A stretch of 35,981 nucleotides of DNA from the NCBI RefSeq assembly GCF_015207285.1, contig NZ_JADEXD010000054.1, positions 1 to 35,981 of the forward strand, given 5' to 3'. The position numbers were made by a program, and so were the translations under genes. Below are positions 1 to 8,280 of the stretch, in pieces (positions within the stretch are counted from its first letter, which is position 1; the number at the start of each line of letters is the position of its first letter). A model generated the notes under the pieces. That model had not been told where the DNA came from, did not search any database, and saw only the letters and a list, made by a program, of their open reading frames with translations. The DNA comes from Tychonema sp. LEGE 07203. Its GTDB lineage: Bacteria > Cyanobacteriota > Cyanobacteriia > Cyanobacteriales > Microcoleaceae.

Positions 1-306
1 GGCTGGGGCTGGGGCAGAGGCTGCGGTTGCGCCTGCTCCTTGTTTCTGAGCTTCTGCGATTTCGGCTTCTGTTTCTGCTACTAGGGCGATGGCTGCTCCC
101 ACGGTCGCAACTTCGCCGGCTGGGACGATAATTATTGCTAGATAGCCTTCGTAGAAAGACTCGACATCCATGTCGGCTTTGTCGGATTCAACCACGACTA
201 CCGTTTCGCCTTTTTCTACTTTGTCTCCGGCGGATTTGACCCAAGAAACTATTTTGCCCTCTGTCATGGTAGAACTCAGGGCTGGCATGAAAACTTCGCG
301 AATCAT
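1..306 (-). CDS. pdhC: Dihydrolipoamide acetyltransferase (E2 of pyruvate dehydrogenase), N-terminal lipoyl domain, partial
   Basis: The frame opens at an ATG on the minus strand (CAT at 304-306) and runs off the left edge, giving 102 codons. It begins MIREVFMPALSSTMTEGKI and contains the lipoyl-attachment motif ESDKADMDVESF near residue 43, where the lysine carries lipoate. After about 80 residues of lipoyl domain comes an Ala/Pro-rich linker, typical of the swinging arm of E2 subunits. In the family, this subunit transfers the acetyl group from the E1-bound intermediate to CoA in the cytoplasmic pyruvate dehydrogenase complex. The peripheral-subunit-binding and catalytic domains lie outside the window, so pyruvate versus 2-oxoglutarate specificity cannot be read directly; the ALSSTMTEGKI start favours the pyruvate enzyme. 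Confidence 0.85.
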   Translation of the reverse strand, partial: MIREVFMPALSSTMTEGKIVSWVKSAGDKVEKGETVVVVESDKADMDVESFYEGYLAIIIVPAGEVATVGAAIALVAETEAEIAEAQKQGAGATAASAPAPA

Positions 307-474
307 CTGTAAAAAGTCCTTTTGAGTTAGTAATAGGTAATCGGTATTTGGCAATTGATAATTGGCGACCGGCCACCAGCAATATTTATTATTATGCCAG
401 TCTCTCGCCCTAGAATGTGTGACTGTTTGCTCAAAATGCGAGCATCTCACTTTTCCCAAAAGTATTTTTTACGA

Positions 475-545
475 CTTGCGAGCGTCCCCGCTCGCAAGCT
501 GATATATTTGTAGTGCGAGCTCTTAAAAAGCTCGCACTACAAATA
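475..545. repeat. Two adjacent perfect hairpins
   Basis: The first hairpin has arms CTTGCGAGCG (475-484) and its complement at 489-498, with a 4-base loop. The second has 17-bp perfect arms TATTTGTAGTGCGAGCT (505-521) and its complement (529-545), with a 7-base loop. Both arms share the GCGAGC word. They could act as a transcription terminator or be a small non-autonomous repeat; no long T-run follows. Confidence 0.6.
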
Positions 546-589
546 CAAAGCACTTCTGGCTCCGCTAAAAATTACCTATCATATCGTTT

Positions 590-671
590 CCGCTAGCATC
601 GGAATAGTAAATTCAGGCGTTGACAGTTAACAGTTAACTGTTAACTGTTAACATCATTCCGATGCTAGCGG
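590..671. repeat. Inverted repeat CCGCTAGCATCGGAAT around a GTTAACA heptamer palindrome
   Basis: A perfect 16-bp inverted repeat has arms at 590-605 and 656-671. The interior carries CAGTTAA/TTAACTG heptamers forming a palindrome at about 622-652. The left arm continues an ATATCGTTTCC word that recurs at about 28922-28946 and, in reverse, at about 8441-8467, so this is a dispersed repeat family. Confidence 0.6.
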
Positions 672-721
672 ATTTGAGATCAATTGCCAATTGCCAATTA
701 CTAATTGCCAATTACCAATTT

Positions 722-1162
722 CTAAATATCACCTCGAATTTCTTCGACTATGCCGTCGCGGAGCAAAACTTCTACTTGCATTTTTTGAATCAAGTTTTCT
801 CCCACCCCCACTGTGAAGGTGCCGTCAATTTGACCTTGACTCACTTCTTGTTCGAGGTCTAGCACCTGTACTTGCTGGAGCTGTTGCAGGTTTTGGTTTT
901 TCTGTTCTAGCAGTTTACTTTTTTCTTGATTCACCTGCACTTGAATATTTTCTATTTGCTGCATTACTTGCGGCCCTGGGGGTTGCAGGCTTTGCTTTTG
1001 GATTTCAGAAATCATCCGGCTCCCTTGCATTTCTAGCTGTTGTAGCTGAGAATCTATTTGGTTGATTTGGGCTTGGAGTTGTTGTTGAGCTTCTTCTTTC
1101 CAGCGGGGAGTAACGACGACTTTAACGTTAATCGATCGCTTCAAGAGTAATTGTGGTTCCAT
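722..1162 (-). CDS. YlqD family protein
   Basis: A protein of 146 residues. I start at the ATG (CAT at 1160-1162), giving MEPQLLLKRSINVKVVVTP; an upstream TTG at 1180 is less likely. A short beta-type N-terminus (INVKVVVTPRWKEE) is followed by a long Gln/Glu-rich coiled coil (residues about 25-95), then a beta-rich C-terminus (DGTFTVGVGENLIQKMQVEVLLRDGIVEEIRG). This matches YlqD-type proteins, which are widespread in cyanobacteria and Bacillus but have no established function. It lacks a signal peptide and membrane segment, so it is probably cytoplasmic. It lies downstream of the acyl-ACP synthetase on the same strand, across a repeat-rich gap of about 160 bp. Confidence 0.75.
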   Translation of the reverse strand: MEPQLLLKRSINVKVVVTPRWKEEAQQQLQAQINQIDSQLQQLEMQGSRMISEIQKQSLQPPGPQVMQQIENIQVQVNQEKSKLLEQKNQNLQQLQQVQVLDLEQEVSQGQIDGTFTVGVGENLIQKMQVEVLLRDGIVEEIRGDI

Positions 1163-1321
1163 AAAGTTGTTGCTTGTCAATTGCGAAGTAGGGATTAGCC
1201 GTCAGTCATCAGCCGTCAGTCATTAGTCGGTCAACATTGCCTGATGACTGAGGACTCGGACTCTGGACTCGGGTGTTGGGATAATTTTTGCTTCTCCATT
1301 CCCCAAGTCCTGCGAATATTT
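1163..1321. repeat. Short gap with AGTCATCAG-type degenerate repeats
   Basis: Between the acyl-ACP synthetase and YlqD genes lie imperfect heptamer-like words (GTCAGTCATCAGCC, GTCAGTCATTAGTC, GACTCGGACTCTGGACTCGG) at about 1200-1272. They resemble the 7-bp arrays elsewhere in the window but are degraded. No promoter is evident. Confidence 0.45.
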
Positions 1322-3271
1322 TCAAAACATCCCGTCAATCATATCGCGGTAGTGTTCAGTCACAACCGGGCGCTTAATTTTCAGGGTCTGGGTCAACATT
1401 CCATTTTCCATGGAAAATGGCTCCTGAATCAACCGGAACGGCCCGATGCGATCGTCCGCGCGGTATCCGGGGCGATTTTTCACCTCCCGGTTCAACTCTT
1501 GGCGGAATAAGTCTTGAATTGTCTTGCTATTCCAGTCAATTTCCTGTATTGGCGGATTCTGAGTTTCGCCCCATTTCAGTACGGCTTCTGGATTGGGGAC
1601 AATTAAGGCGCCGATCGATTTTTGGTCTTGACCTACTACGATAATTTGGTCGATGTAGGGGCTGCGGAGGCAGGCATCTTCGATCGGCTGCGGTTCGATG
1701 TTTTCGCCGTTGCTGAGGACGATCGTATCTTTTGCCCGCCCAGTCAAAACTAAATCGTTTCCCGGTGTCAGCCAGCCCAAATCGCCGGTGTCGAACCAGC
1801 CCATCGAGTCGATCGCCTTTGAGGTAGCTTGGGGATTGAGATAATAGCCCGCCATGATTTGCGGCCCTTTTGCCAATACCAAGCCGCGCTGGCCCGGAAG
1901 CAGTTGTTGCCGAGTCTCCGAATCTACTATTTTAATTTCCGTACCCGGAATAGGCCCTCCTGCGGAACCTTTGAGGTTGTGCCAAGGGCGGCGGACGGTT
2001 AAAACCGGGGATGTTTCGGTCAAACCGTATCCCACCAACAAACCGATATTGGCAATTTCAAAGAAATTGTCTAAATGCGCGGCCAAAGAACCGCCGCCGC
2101 TGATTGCCCACTTAAAACGTCCTCCCGTAGCTTCCCGGACTTTTTGGTAAACGAGTTTTTCGGCAAGGGCGTAAACGGGCGACAACAGAATGGTTTTGAT
2201 CCGGGCAATCAATTTTTCAGAAACTGAGGCCGGTTGTAAATTGAGAGTTAATCCTTCGACAATCCGGCGGGCTTCTATGTATTGTTGGCTGGCAGATAAC
2301 AGGAAATTCACCAATTTTTGTTTGTTGGGCGGCTGTTCCCGAAATTGCTTTTGTACTGCCTCGTAAATCGATTCCCAGATGCGCGGAACGCTGACCATGT
2401 ACTGGGGTTTGTAAGTTTTAAAGTCTTGTTTGAAATAGCGAATGCTGGTGTAAATTTGGGTGCATCCTTGGGAAAACATGAAATATTCAACCGTGCGTTC
2501 GTAGGCGTGCCAACTGGGGAGGATGCTGAGAACGCCATCGCCGGCTTCGGGCTGGAGAATTGTCCCGAAGGTGGTGATTTGGTGCAGCAAATTGCCGTGG
2601 GTCAGCATAACGCCTTTGGGTTTGCCGGTGGTGCCGCTGGTGTAGAGGAGGGTGGCGAGGGTTTGGGGGCTGTGGTTGGTGGGCTTGAGGGGGCGTTGGG
2701 CCCCGGCGGTCGTGACTTGGGAAAAATTGACCGTGTTGAGGATTTGGCTGGCTTCGGGTTCTTCGTCGGAGAGGAGGACGATGAGTTGGACGGGCAAATC
2801 GGGGAGGCGGTGTTGGAGTTTTTTGAGTAATTCCAGGTTTTCGACTACTAAGGCGGTACTGCCGCTGTCTTGGATGATGTAGAGGAGTTCTTCGGGGTCG
2901 GCGGTGGCACCTCGAACGGCGTTGGCTGCCCCGGCGGTCATGATGCCTTGGTCGGCTATCAGCCAGCGGGGGCTGTTGTCGGCGAAGAGGGCGACGCGGG
3001 GAGGGACTGTTTCTCCTGGGACGGGTTCGATGCCGAGGGCTTGGAGGCCGGCGGCGAATTGCTGGATTTGGTGGTAGAGGTCGGTGTAGGTGAGTTTGAT
3101 TTCTGGCTGGCTGTGGGGATCGTGGAGGGCGACGGTTTGGGGAAATCGCTGTTTGACGATCGCCCAAATTTCGGGTACTGATTGGATGGAACTGTAGTCG
3201 ATCGTGCGGCTGAGGTTGGCGCGCTCGCGATCGGTCATTTGAGGCAATGTGTAAGATGCTGGGCCGTTCAT
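1322..3271 (-). CDS. aas: Long-chain acyl-ACP synthetase / fatty acid-CoA ligase (AMP-forming)
   Basis: A 649-residue AMP-binding enzyme that activates free fatty acids with ATP. In cyanobacteria this family (Aas) recycles fatty acids released from membranes by attaching them to acyl carrier protein. Motifs in order: TSGTTGKPKG (residues 211-220, ATP phosphate binding), YGLTETSP (415-422), GWFDTGDLG (491-499), GRAKDTIVLSNGENI (511-525) and a C-terminal TLKIKRP with the adenylation lysine near 632. Length fits cyanobacterial Aas. The ATG is at 3271. ACP versus CoA as acceptor is inferred from the cyanobacterial context and overall similarity, not seen directly. Confidence 0.88.
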   Translation of the reverse strand: MNGPASYTLPQMTDRERANLSRTIDYSSIQSVPEIWAIVKQRFPQTVALHDPHSQPEIKLTYTDLYHQIQQFAAGLQALGIEPVPGETVPPRVALFADNSPRWLIADQGIMTAGAANAVRGATADPEELLYIIQDSGSTALVVENLELLKKLQHRLPDLPVQLIVLLSDEEPEASQILNTVNFSQVTTAGAQRPLKPTNHSPQTLATLLYTSGTTGKPKGVMLTHGNLLHQITTFGTILQPEAGDGVLSILPSWHAYERTVEYFMFSQGCTQIYTSIRYFKQDFKTYKPQYMVSVPRIWESIYEAVQKQFREQPPNKQKLVNFLLSASQQYIEARRIVEGLTLNLQPASVSEKLIARIKTILLSPVYALAEKLVYQKVREATGGRFKWAISGGGSLAAHLDNFFEIANIGLLVGYGLTETSPVLTVRRPWHNLKGSAGGPIPGTEIKIVDSETRQQLLPGQRGLVLAKGPQIMAGYYLNPQATSKAIDSMGWFDTGDLGWLTPGNDLVLTGRAKDTIVLSNGENIEPQPIEDACLRSPYIDQIIVVGQDQKSIGALIVPNPEAVLKWGETQNPPIQEIDWNSKTIQDLFRQELNREVKNRPGYRADDRIGPFRLIQEPFSMENGMLTQTLKIKRPVVTEHYRDMIDGMF

Positions 3272-3406
3272 AGGGTATTTTCCGGGGTTTTGGGAGATAA
3301 AGTTATTGGGTACAAGTTTAATATCAGAGCTATTTTAGAACTTTCTGGCAGTCTCGTGACAGTTTGCCAACCTGCCGTTGTTTATTCAGAAAATTAGGGA
3401 TATCAG

Positions 3407-4486
3407 ATGATCGGATTTATAGTTGGACAGAAACAGATTAATTTATCAAGGTCGATCGCACTTGCTTGTTGTGCGATCGTAGCGTTATTTGGAACTGCAC
3501 TGTCAGTGAATGGCGCAGAAGTGCGATCGGCAAACAAAACATTTGCTGATTGGTGTCGCCAAAAAGCTTCTTTGAGTCCTGAAACTAAGCATACTGTTGA
3601 AGTGCTGTTGAAGAAAGCAAAGACTAATGATTGCGCTGTGGCTAATCAGAAACTTTCGAGTCTCACGAAACTCCACCTCGTCGAAGAGAAAATCAGTGAC
3701 ATCAAACCGCTAGCATCCTTGACTAACCTGGAGAAGCTCGATCTCACTAACAATCAAATCGAGGACATCAAACCGCTAGCATCCTTGAGTAACCTGACTG
3801 AACTCTTCCTCATTAACAATCAAATCGAGGACATCAAACCGCTAGCATCCTTGAGTAACCTGACTGAACTCTTCCTCGGCAGAAATAAGATCGGCGAGAT
3901 CGAATCGCTAGTATCCTTGACTAAACTGATTTTGCTCGACCTCGGCAACAATCAAATCATCGATATCAAACCACTAGCATCTTTGACTAACCTGATTCGG
4001 CTCGACCTCAACAACAATCAGATCGGGGACATCAAGCCACTAGCATCTTTGACTAACCTGATTCGGCTCGACCTCGGCAACAATAGAATCAGCGACATCA
4101 AGCCACTAGCATCCTTGACTAACCTGGGATTACTCAACCTCAACGACAATCGACGAATCAGCGATATCAAACCGCTAGGATCTTTGACTAAACTGGAATT
4201 TCTCTACCTCAGCATCAATCAAATCAGAGACATCAAACCATTGCAATCTTTGATTAAACTGAATTCGATCGACCTCAGCAACAATCAAATCAGCGACATC
4301 AAACCGCTAGCACCTTTGACTAACTTGGCTTGGATCTTCCTCAATAACAATAAAATCAGCGACATCAAACCGTTAGAATCCTTGACTAACCTGACGAAGC
4401 TCGAACTCAACGGAAATCCGATCGCCCCCAAAACTTGTCCGCTCAAGCCAGAGTCTATCTGTCAGTGGGACTTATCAAGTGATTAA
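3407..4486 (+). CDS. Secreted leucine-rich-repeat protein (internalin-like repeats)
   Basis: A 359-residue protein with a probable Sec signal peptide (hydrophobic ALACCAIVALFGTALS, likely cut after VNGA near residue 37). A short N-cap with two cysteines (WCRQ, NDCAV) is followed by 12 LRR units of 22 residues with consensus LTNLxxLDLxNNQIxDIKPLAS (about 80-340), then a C-cap with two cysteines (CPLKPESICQW). Unit 8 is 23 residues long because of one extra Arg codon (NDNRRISDI). Neighbouring units are also near-identical in DNA, which suggests growth by tandem duplication. Such repeats form a curved protein-binding surface; the partner is unknown. The DIKPLASL spacing is the internalin/SDS22 type. 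Confidence 0.85.
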   Translation: MIGFIVGQKQINLSRSIALACCAIVALFGTALSVNGAEVRSANKTFADWCRQKASLSPETKHTVEVLLKKAKTNDCAVANQKLSSLTKLHLVEEKISDIKPLASLTNLEKLDLTNNQIEDIKPLASLSNLTELFLINNQIEDIKPLASLSNLTELFLGRNKIGEIESLVSLTKLILLDLGNNQIIDIKPLASLTNLIRLDLNNNQIGDIKPLASLTNLIRLDLGNNRISDIKPLASLTNLGLLNLNDNRRISDIKPLGSLTKLEFLYLSINQIRDIKPLQSLIKLNSIDLSNNQISDIKPLAPLTNLAWIFLNNNKISDIKPLESLTNLTKLELNGNPIAPKTCPLKPESICQWDLSSD

Positions 4487-4524
4487 TAAAACTTTAGAAT
4501 GATGCCCGATCGCACTTAAATATA

Positions 4525-4620
4525 TCAGTCGCGATGGCTGTGTTGGCGATCGAGTACGATCGCCAATTCTATCCGCACATCGGCTTCAGTCAGGGGGAGA
4601 TTGTCGGGAAGGGCGATCGG
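4525..4620 (-). pseudogene. Remnant of a UPF0175-type antitoxin gene
   Basis: Read on the minus strand, this stretch encodes PIALPDNLPLTEADVRIE followed by LAIVLDRQHSHRD and a stop. The word LPDNLPLTEADVRIELAI strongly resembles the N-terminal part of UPF0175 proteins, small cyanobacterial proteins often paired with PIN-type toxins. The frame is closed by a stop just upstream (TTA at 4621-4623) and the usual second half is missing. A perfect hairpin with arms TTGGCGATCG (4543-4552 and 4557-4566) sits where the sequence departs from the family. I infer a decayed gene. The family match is from memory. Confidence 0.5.
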
Positions 4621-4667
4621 TTATCATCGAGATATCCAGAAATCTCAAATAAAAGTGTTTACTTATC

Positions 4668-5069
4668 ATGCCCACTGTTAAAATTGAAGCCCAAATCTCT
4701 GCCTTAGATTTACTTGAAGCTGTTCAGCAATTAAGTCAACCTGAATTAGAGCAATTTATTGAGCAAGTTCTCCAATTCCACGCTCAAAAAATAGCTCCTA
4801 GTTTGTCAGCCAAAGAGTCAGAATTGTTAATAAAAATTAATCAAGATTTACCTCAAGAATTACGAGAGTTATATCAAATTTTGCTGGAAAAGCGCGAGCG
4901 AGAAACTTTAACCGAATCAGAGTATCAACAGCTTTTAGAATCAACTGAACAAGTAGAAAAATATCAAGCTCAACGCTTAGAATATTTAACTCAATTAGCT
5001 CAAATACGTCAAATATCTCTTACCAACTTAATTACACAAATGGGGCTTCAACCAATCAATAATGACTGA
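4668..5069 (+). CDS. Small acidic helical protein paired with an HNH endonuclease
   Basis: A 133-residue protein rich in Glu, Gln and Leu with no signal peptide or membrane segment. It starts MPTVKIEAQISALDLLEAVQQLSQPELEQFIEQVLQF and looks almost entirely helical; a coiled-coil stretch runs from about 75 to 115. I do not recognise a named family. Its last 8 bases overlap the start of the HNH gene (5062), so the two are almost certainly translationally coupled. The arrangement of a small helical protein before a small nuclease suggests a regulator, antitoxin-like partner or target-recognition subunit; this is inference. Codon use is more AT-rich than in nearby genes, which may point to transfer. 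Confidence 0.7.
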   Translation: MPTVKIEAQISALDLLEAVQQLSQPELEQFIEQVLQFHAQKIAPSLSAKESELLIKINQDLPQELRELYQILLEKRERETLTESEYQQLLESTEQVEKYQAQRLEYLTQLAQIRQISLTNLITQMGLQPINND

Positions 5070-5487
5070 TAACAAACTTAGTCTTCAACTTAAGCAAGAA
5101 GTTAGAACGAGAGCAAAAAGTTGCTGTGAATATTGCTATTCTCAAGAAAAGTTTGCTACCCATAGTTTTTCGGTTGAGCATATTCAACCTTTAAGTAAAA
5201 GTGTTGACAGTAATCTTGATAATTTAGCCTTATCCTGTCAAGGATGCAACAACTATAAATACAACAAAACTGAAGGGAAAGATCCCATTACTGGATCGAT
5301 GGTTTCTCTTTATCATCCTCGACAACAAAATTGGCAAGAACATTTGAGTTGGAATCAAGATTATACTCTAATTATTGGTTTAACGGCTATAGGAAGGGCT
5401 ACTGTTGAAATTTTACGCTTAAATCGAGAAGGTTTAGTTAATCTACGACGTATTCTCTATGCAATGGGAGAACATCCTCCTTTATGA
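5062..5487 (+). CDS. HNH endonuclease
   Basis: A 141-residue protein with a compact HNH nuclease core: CCEYCYSQ (first Cys pair), FSVEHIQPLSKS (catalytic His in EHI), then NLDNLALSCQGCNNYKYNK (Asn and second Cys pair). The four cysteines should bind a structural zinc, and the His/Asn set should form the metal-dependent nicking centre. The C-terminal half (YHPRQQNWQEHLSWN, IIGLTAIGRATVEILRLNR) is the usual extension of this cyanobacterial HNH group. It overlaps the preceding gene by 8 bp. Target unknown: DNA restriction, homing or toxin activity are all possible. Confidence 0.85.
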   Translation: MTDNKLSLQLKQEVRTRAKSCCEYCYSQEKFATHSFSVEHIQPLSKSVDSNLDNLALSCQGCNNYKYNKTEGKDPITGSMVSLYHPRQQNWQEHLSWNQDYTLIIGLTAIGRATVEILRLNREGLVNLRRILYAMGEHPPL

Positions 5488-5528
5488 AAATGATTCTTTC
5501 TCAATATAATGAGGTGTAGCACATGGCT

Positions 5529-5696
5529 TTAAACGCGATCGATAATCCCCTCCCACAGTTCGGAAATAGGATGCAATTTGCCTTCTTTAATTTGCTGTAG
5601 GGAGGTACGGAGGCTGGCTAGGACGAGTTCGGCGGGTTCGTCATCGGCATCTGCGGGCGGGGTGACGATGCCGAATCCGAATTCATTTACCTGCAC
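5529..5696 (-). CDS. Small orphan antitoxin-like protein, possibly 5'-clipped
   Basis: A 55-residue frame with GTG start at 5694-5696, only six bases after the recQ stop and in the same reading frame. It reads VQVNEFGFGIVTPPADADDE, then PAELVLASLRTSLQQIKEG and KLHPISELWEGIIDRV. A short beta start followed by a helical Glu-rich tail ending in ISELWEGI resembles small cyanobacterial antitoxins that precede RelE/ParE toxins. No toxin frame follows; the next minus-strand bases run into the end of the HNH gene. It may be a real small gene cotranscribed with recQ or a remnant whose first few codons were lost. Family assignment is tentative. Confidence 0.5.
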   Translation of the reverse strand: MQVNEFGFGIVTPPADADDEPAELVLASLRTSLQQIKEGKLHPISELWEGIIDRV

Positions 5697-5702
5697 CTGC
5701 GG

Positions 5703-7898
5703 TTAAAAACCGACATAATTTTGCCGCCACCAAGCCCGGACAAACTTAATCTCATCAAACGTATAAACTTCTTGCAAAAAATCATAAATCGCTCTCAATT
5801 TTTCATCCCCAATAACTTCAATAGCTTGTACGATTGCCTCCTTCCGTTCCGATTCTACCAACAAATTTATATCAATTTCTCTACCCATCTCCATCAATTC
5901 TACGAGATGTCCAGAAATAGTATTGGGACTCATGCCCCGCGCATTGGCTATGCCTTGAACCGTCAAACCTTGTCGGTATAATTCCCAGGTTTGCATCTGC
6001 GAATAAGACGGAACATTAGCAAGATTGGGAGGATTAACCACATCAGGAGATGCAGCGCCAGTTGGCAATCCTTGTTCTTTACAAAAAGCGTGAATTGCCT
6101 CTAAAAAAACCTTGCCGTACTTATCTCGTTTGTTGCTGCCCACGCCGTAAACATCCTCAAATTCGCTGAGATTTTGCGGGCGTTTTTCTGCCATGTCTCG
6201 CAAGCTTCTATCTGCAAAAACTACGTAAGGCGGCACAAATTGTTCGTCGGCAATTTGTTTGCGTAGGGTGCGAAGTATGGCAAATAGACCTTCGACTTCT
6301 ACAGCCAAAGACCGCACTCTTCCCTGTACTTCCCGCTGTGCTTCTATGGCAATTTCAACAGTGCGTTGGCGTTTCATGATTTCCCAACTTTTCTCGTTGA
6401 GTTTCAAAATTGGAAACCCGTCGGTTTTTTCGTCTAATAAACCTTGATTGATCAGCGAACGGCTCAATCTTTTCCAATCCTCCGCGCTTCTGTCTTTGCC
6501 AATGCCGTAAGTAGAAAGTTGCTGGTGCTGGTATTGCAATACTTTTTGATTTTTTGAGCCGCGCAGTACGTCAATAATATGATTCATGCCGAATTTCTCT
6601 TGGCATCTCGCGATGCAGGAAAGAAATTTCATTGCTTCTATTGTCCAATCTTCAACTGGTTTTTTGTTGCAACAGTTGTCGCAATTGCCGCAATTGCCGG
6701 GAAATGAATCGCCAAAATAATTTAATTGGACTGTGCGGCGGCACTCGCTGGATTCTGCATAGTTAATTACTCGCCTTAACTGTTGGCGGGCTATTCGCTG
6801 TTCTTGTTCGTCGGGTTTTTGCTCGATGATGTATTCGATGGTTTTGACATCGCCGAATCCAAAAAATAAGGTACAGTGGGATGGTTCGTTGTCTCGGCCT
6901 GCGCGGCCTGATTCTTGATAGTAACCTTCGAGATTTTTGGGTAAGTCGTGGTGAATTACAAACCGCACGTCGGGTTTGTTGATTCCCATACCGAAGGCGA
7001 CTGTTGCTACCATTACTTGTACGTCGTCGCGAATGAAGCGGGTTTGGTTGGTTGTGCGATCGACATCGCTCATGCCGGCGTGGTATGGTAGGGCTTGGAT
7101 GCCGCTTTGTTGCAATTTGTAGGCAACTTCGTCAACTTTTTTGCGGCTGAGACAGTAGATGATTCCTGAACCGCCTTTTTTTTGGATGATTTGCAAAACT
7201 TGGGCAAAACTGTGTTTGGTTTTGGGGCGAACTTCGTAGTATAAATTGGGGCGGTTGAAGCTGGCGACGTGGATGTAGGGATTTCGCAGATTTAGCTGCT
7301 GGATGATGTCTTGGCGGACGCGCTCGGTGGCGGTGGCGGTGAGTGCCATAATGGGGATGTTTGGGTAGCGATCGCGCACTCGCTGCATTTGCCTGTATTC
7401 TGGTCGAAAGTCGTGTCCCCATTCCGAAACGCAGTGGGCTTCGTCGATCGCAAATGCCGAAATTCCTAATTTTTCTGCTACTATATCCAAAAACGGCAAA
7501 AATCTTTCACCCAACAATCTTTCGGGCGCAACGTAGAGCAATTTAATTTTACCTTCGAGAATTGCTGTTTGGCGCGATCGAGTTTCCATCGCGCTCAAAG
7601 TGCTGTTGAGAAAAGTCGCCCCAATCCCATTATCCTGCAAAGCTTCCACCTGGTCTTGCATCAGAGCAATCAGCGGCGAAACAACCACCGTCAATCCCGG
7701 TTTCAACAAAGCCGGTAATTGAAAACACAAAGATTTGCCACCGCCCGTCGGCATGACAATCATCATATCGCGTTTTTGTAAAGCAGCTTCGACAATTTCC
7801 CGCTGCCCGGTGCGGAAAGAGTCATAGCCAAAAAAATGTTTGAGGGATTGTTCGAGGGATGAGGGCGCGAGAGATGTTGGCGGATTCGACCCTGACAT
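5703..7898 (-). CDS. recQ: ATP-dependent DNA helicase RecQ
   Basis: A 731-residue superfamily 2 helicase that unwinds DNA 3' to 5' in recombination and replication-fork repair. Visible elements: Walker A TGGGKS (51-56), DEAH box (152-155), the RecQ aromatic-rich loop SEWGHDFRPEYRQ (158-170), QESGRAGRD (motif VI), four zinc-binding cysteines in ECRRT and CGNCDNC, and an HRDC domain (FVVFADRS-like, LSEFEDVYGVGSNKRDKYG; about 530-600). Beyond HRDC is an extra C-terminal region with a helix-turn-helix, LTVQGIANARGMSPNTISGH, seen in many bacterial RecQ proteins. Length is somewhat above E. coli RecQ, accounted for by this tail. ATG start at 7898. Confidence 0.95.
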   Translation of the reverse strand: MSGSNPPTSLAPSSLEQSLKHFFGYDSFRTGQREIVEAALQKRDMMIVMPTGGGKSLCFQLPALLKPGLTVVVSPLIALMQDQVEALQDNGIGATFLNSTLSAMETRSRQTAILEGKIKLLYVAPERLLGERFLPFLDIVAEKLGISAFAIDEAHCVSEWGHDFRPEYRQMQRVRDRYPNIPIMALTATATERVRQDIIQQLNLRNPYIHVASFNRPNLYYEVRPKTKHSFAQVLQIIQKKGGSGIIYCLSRKKVDEVAYKLQQSGIQALPYHAGMSDVDRTTNQTRFIRDDVQVMVATVAFGMGINKPDVRFVIHHDLPKNLEGYYQESGRAGRDNEPSHCTLFFGFGDVKTIEYIIEQKPDEQEQRIARQQLRRVINYAESSECRRTVQLNYFGDSFPGNCGNCDNCCNKKPVEDWTIEAMKFLSCIARCQEKFGMNHIIDVLRGSKNQKVLQYQHQQLSTYGIGKDRSAEDWKRLSRSLINQGLLDEKTDGFPILKLNEKSWEIMKRQRTVEIAIEAQREVQGRVRSLAVEVEGLFAILRTLRKQIADEQFVPPYVVFADRSLRDMAEKRPQNLSEFEDVYGVGSNKRDKYGKVFLEAIHAFCKEQGLPTGAASPDVVNPPNLANVPSYSQMQTWELYRQGLTVQGIANARGMSPNTISGHLVELMEMGREIDINLLVESERKEAIVQAIEVIGDEKLRAIYDFLQEVYTFDEIKFVRAWWRQNYVGF

Positions 7899-7995
7899 TT
7901 GCAGTAATTGGTTGTTGACTTCTACCCTATTCTAGGTCTTTTGAGCGCAAATACAGTTACAATATTTGAGAATCTAAATTTAACCAGAGAAACCG

Positions 7996-8280
7996 ATGCC
8001 GAAAGCAATTTGGAATGGTGCCGTTTTGGCCCAGAGCGATAAGTGCGAAGTTGTAGACAACAACTATTATTTCCCGGCGGATGCAATCAACCGCGAGTAT
8101 TTCAAGGATAGCAGCACTCACACTACTTGCGGTTGGAAAGGTGTTGCTAGTTACTACAGTGTGGAAGTCGGCGGGGAAGTGAATAAAGATGCTGCTTGGT
8201 ACTATCCAACTCCCAAAGATGCTGCTAAAAATATTGCAGGATATGTTGCTTTTTGGAAAGGAGTTAAGGTAGAGGCTTGA
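7996..8280 (+). CDS. DUF427 domain protein
   Basis: A 94-residue protein that matches the DUF427 family over its full length: MPKAIWNGAVLAQSDKCEVV, then NYYFPADAINREYF, THTTCGWKGVASYYSVEVGG and DAAWYYPTPKDAAKNIAGYVAFW. The family folds as a compact beta structure and its function is not established. There is no signal peptide. It is transcribed divergently from recQ, with about 97 bp between the starts, and has no operon partner downstream. Confidence 0.88.
   Translation: MPKAIWNGAVLAQSDKCEVVDNNYYFPADAINREYFKDSSTHTTCGWKGVASYYSVEVGGEVNKDAAWYYPTPKDAAKNIAGYVAFWKGVKVEA

Larger units (their letters stand above)
307..721. other. Intergenic region full of repeats, no gene seen
   Basis: This stretch separates two minus-strand genes and has no convincing ORF. 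It holds AATTGCCAATTACC-type short repeats on both sides (about 335-365 and 680-720), two adjacent hairpins (475-545) and a pair of inverted copies of CCGCTAGCATCGGAAT (590-671). The promoter of the downstream E2 gene must lie here, but I cannot place it. Confidence 0.7.

Noticed and set aside
2318-2830. Plus-strand ORF opposite the acyl-ACP synthetase
   Set aside because: Composition follows the third-position GC of the real gene on the other strand, and it shows no domain.
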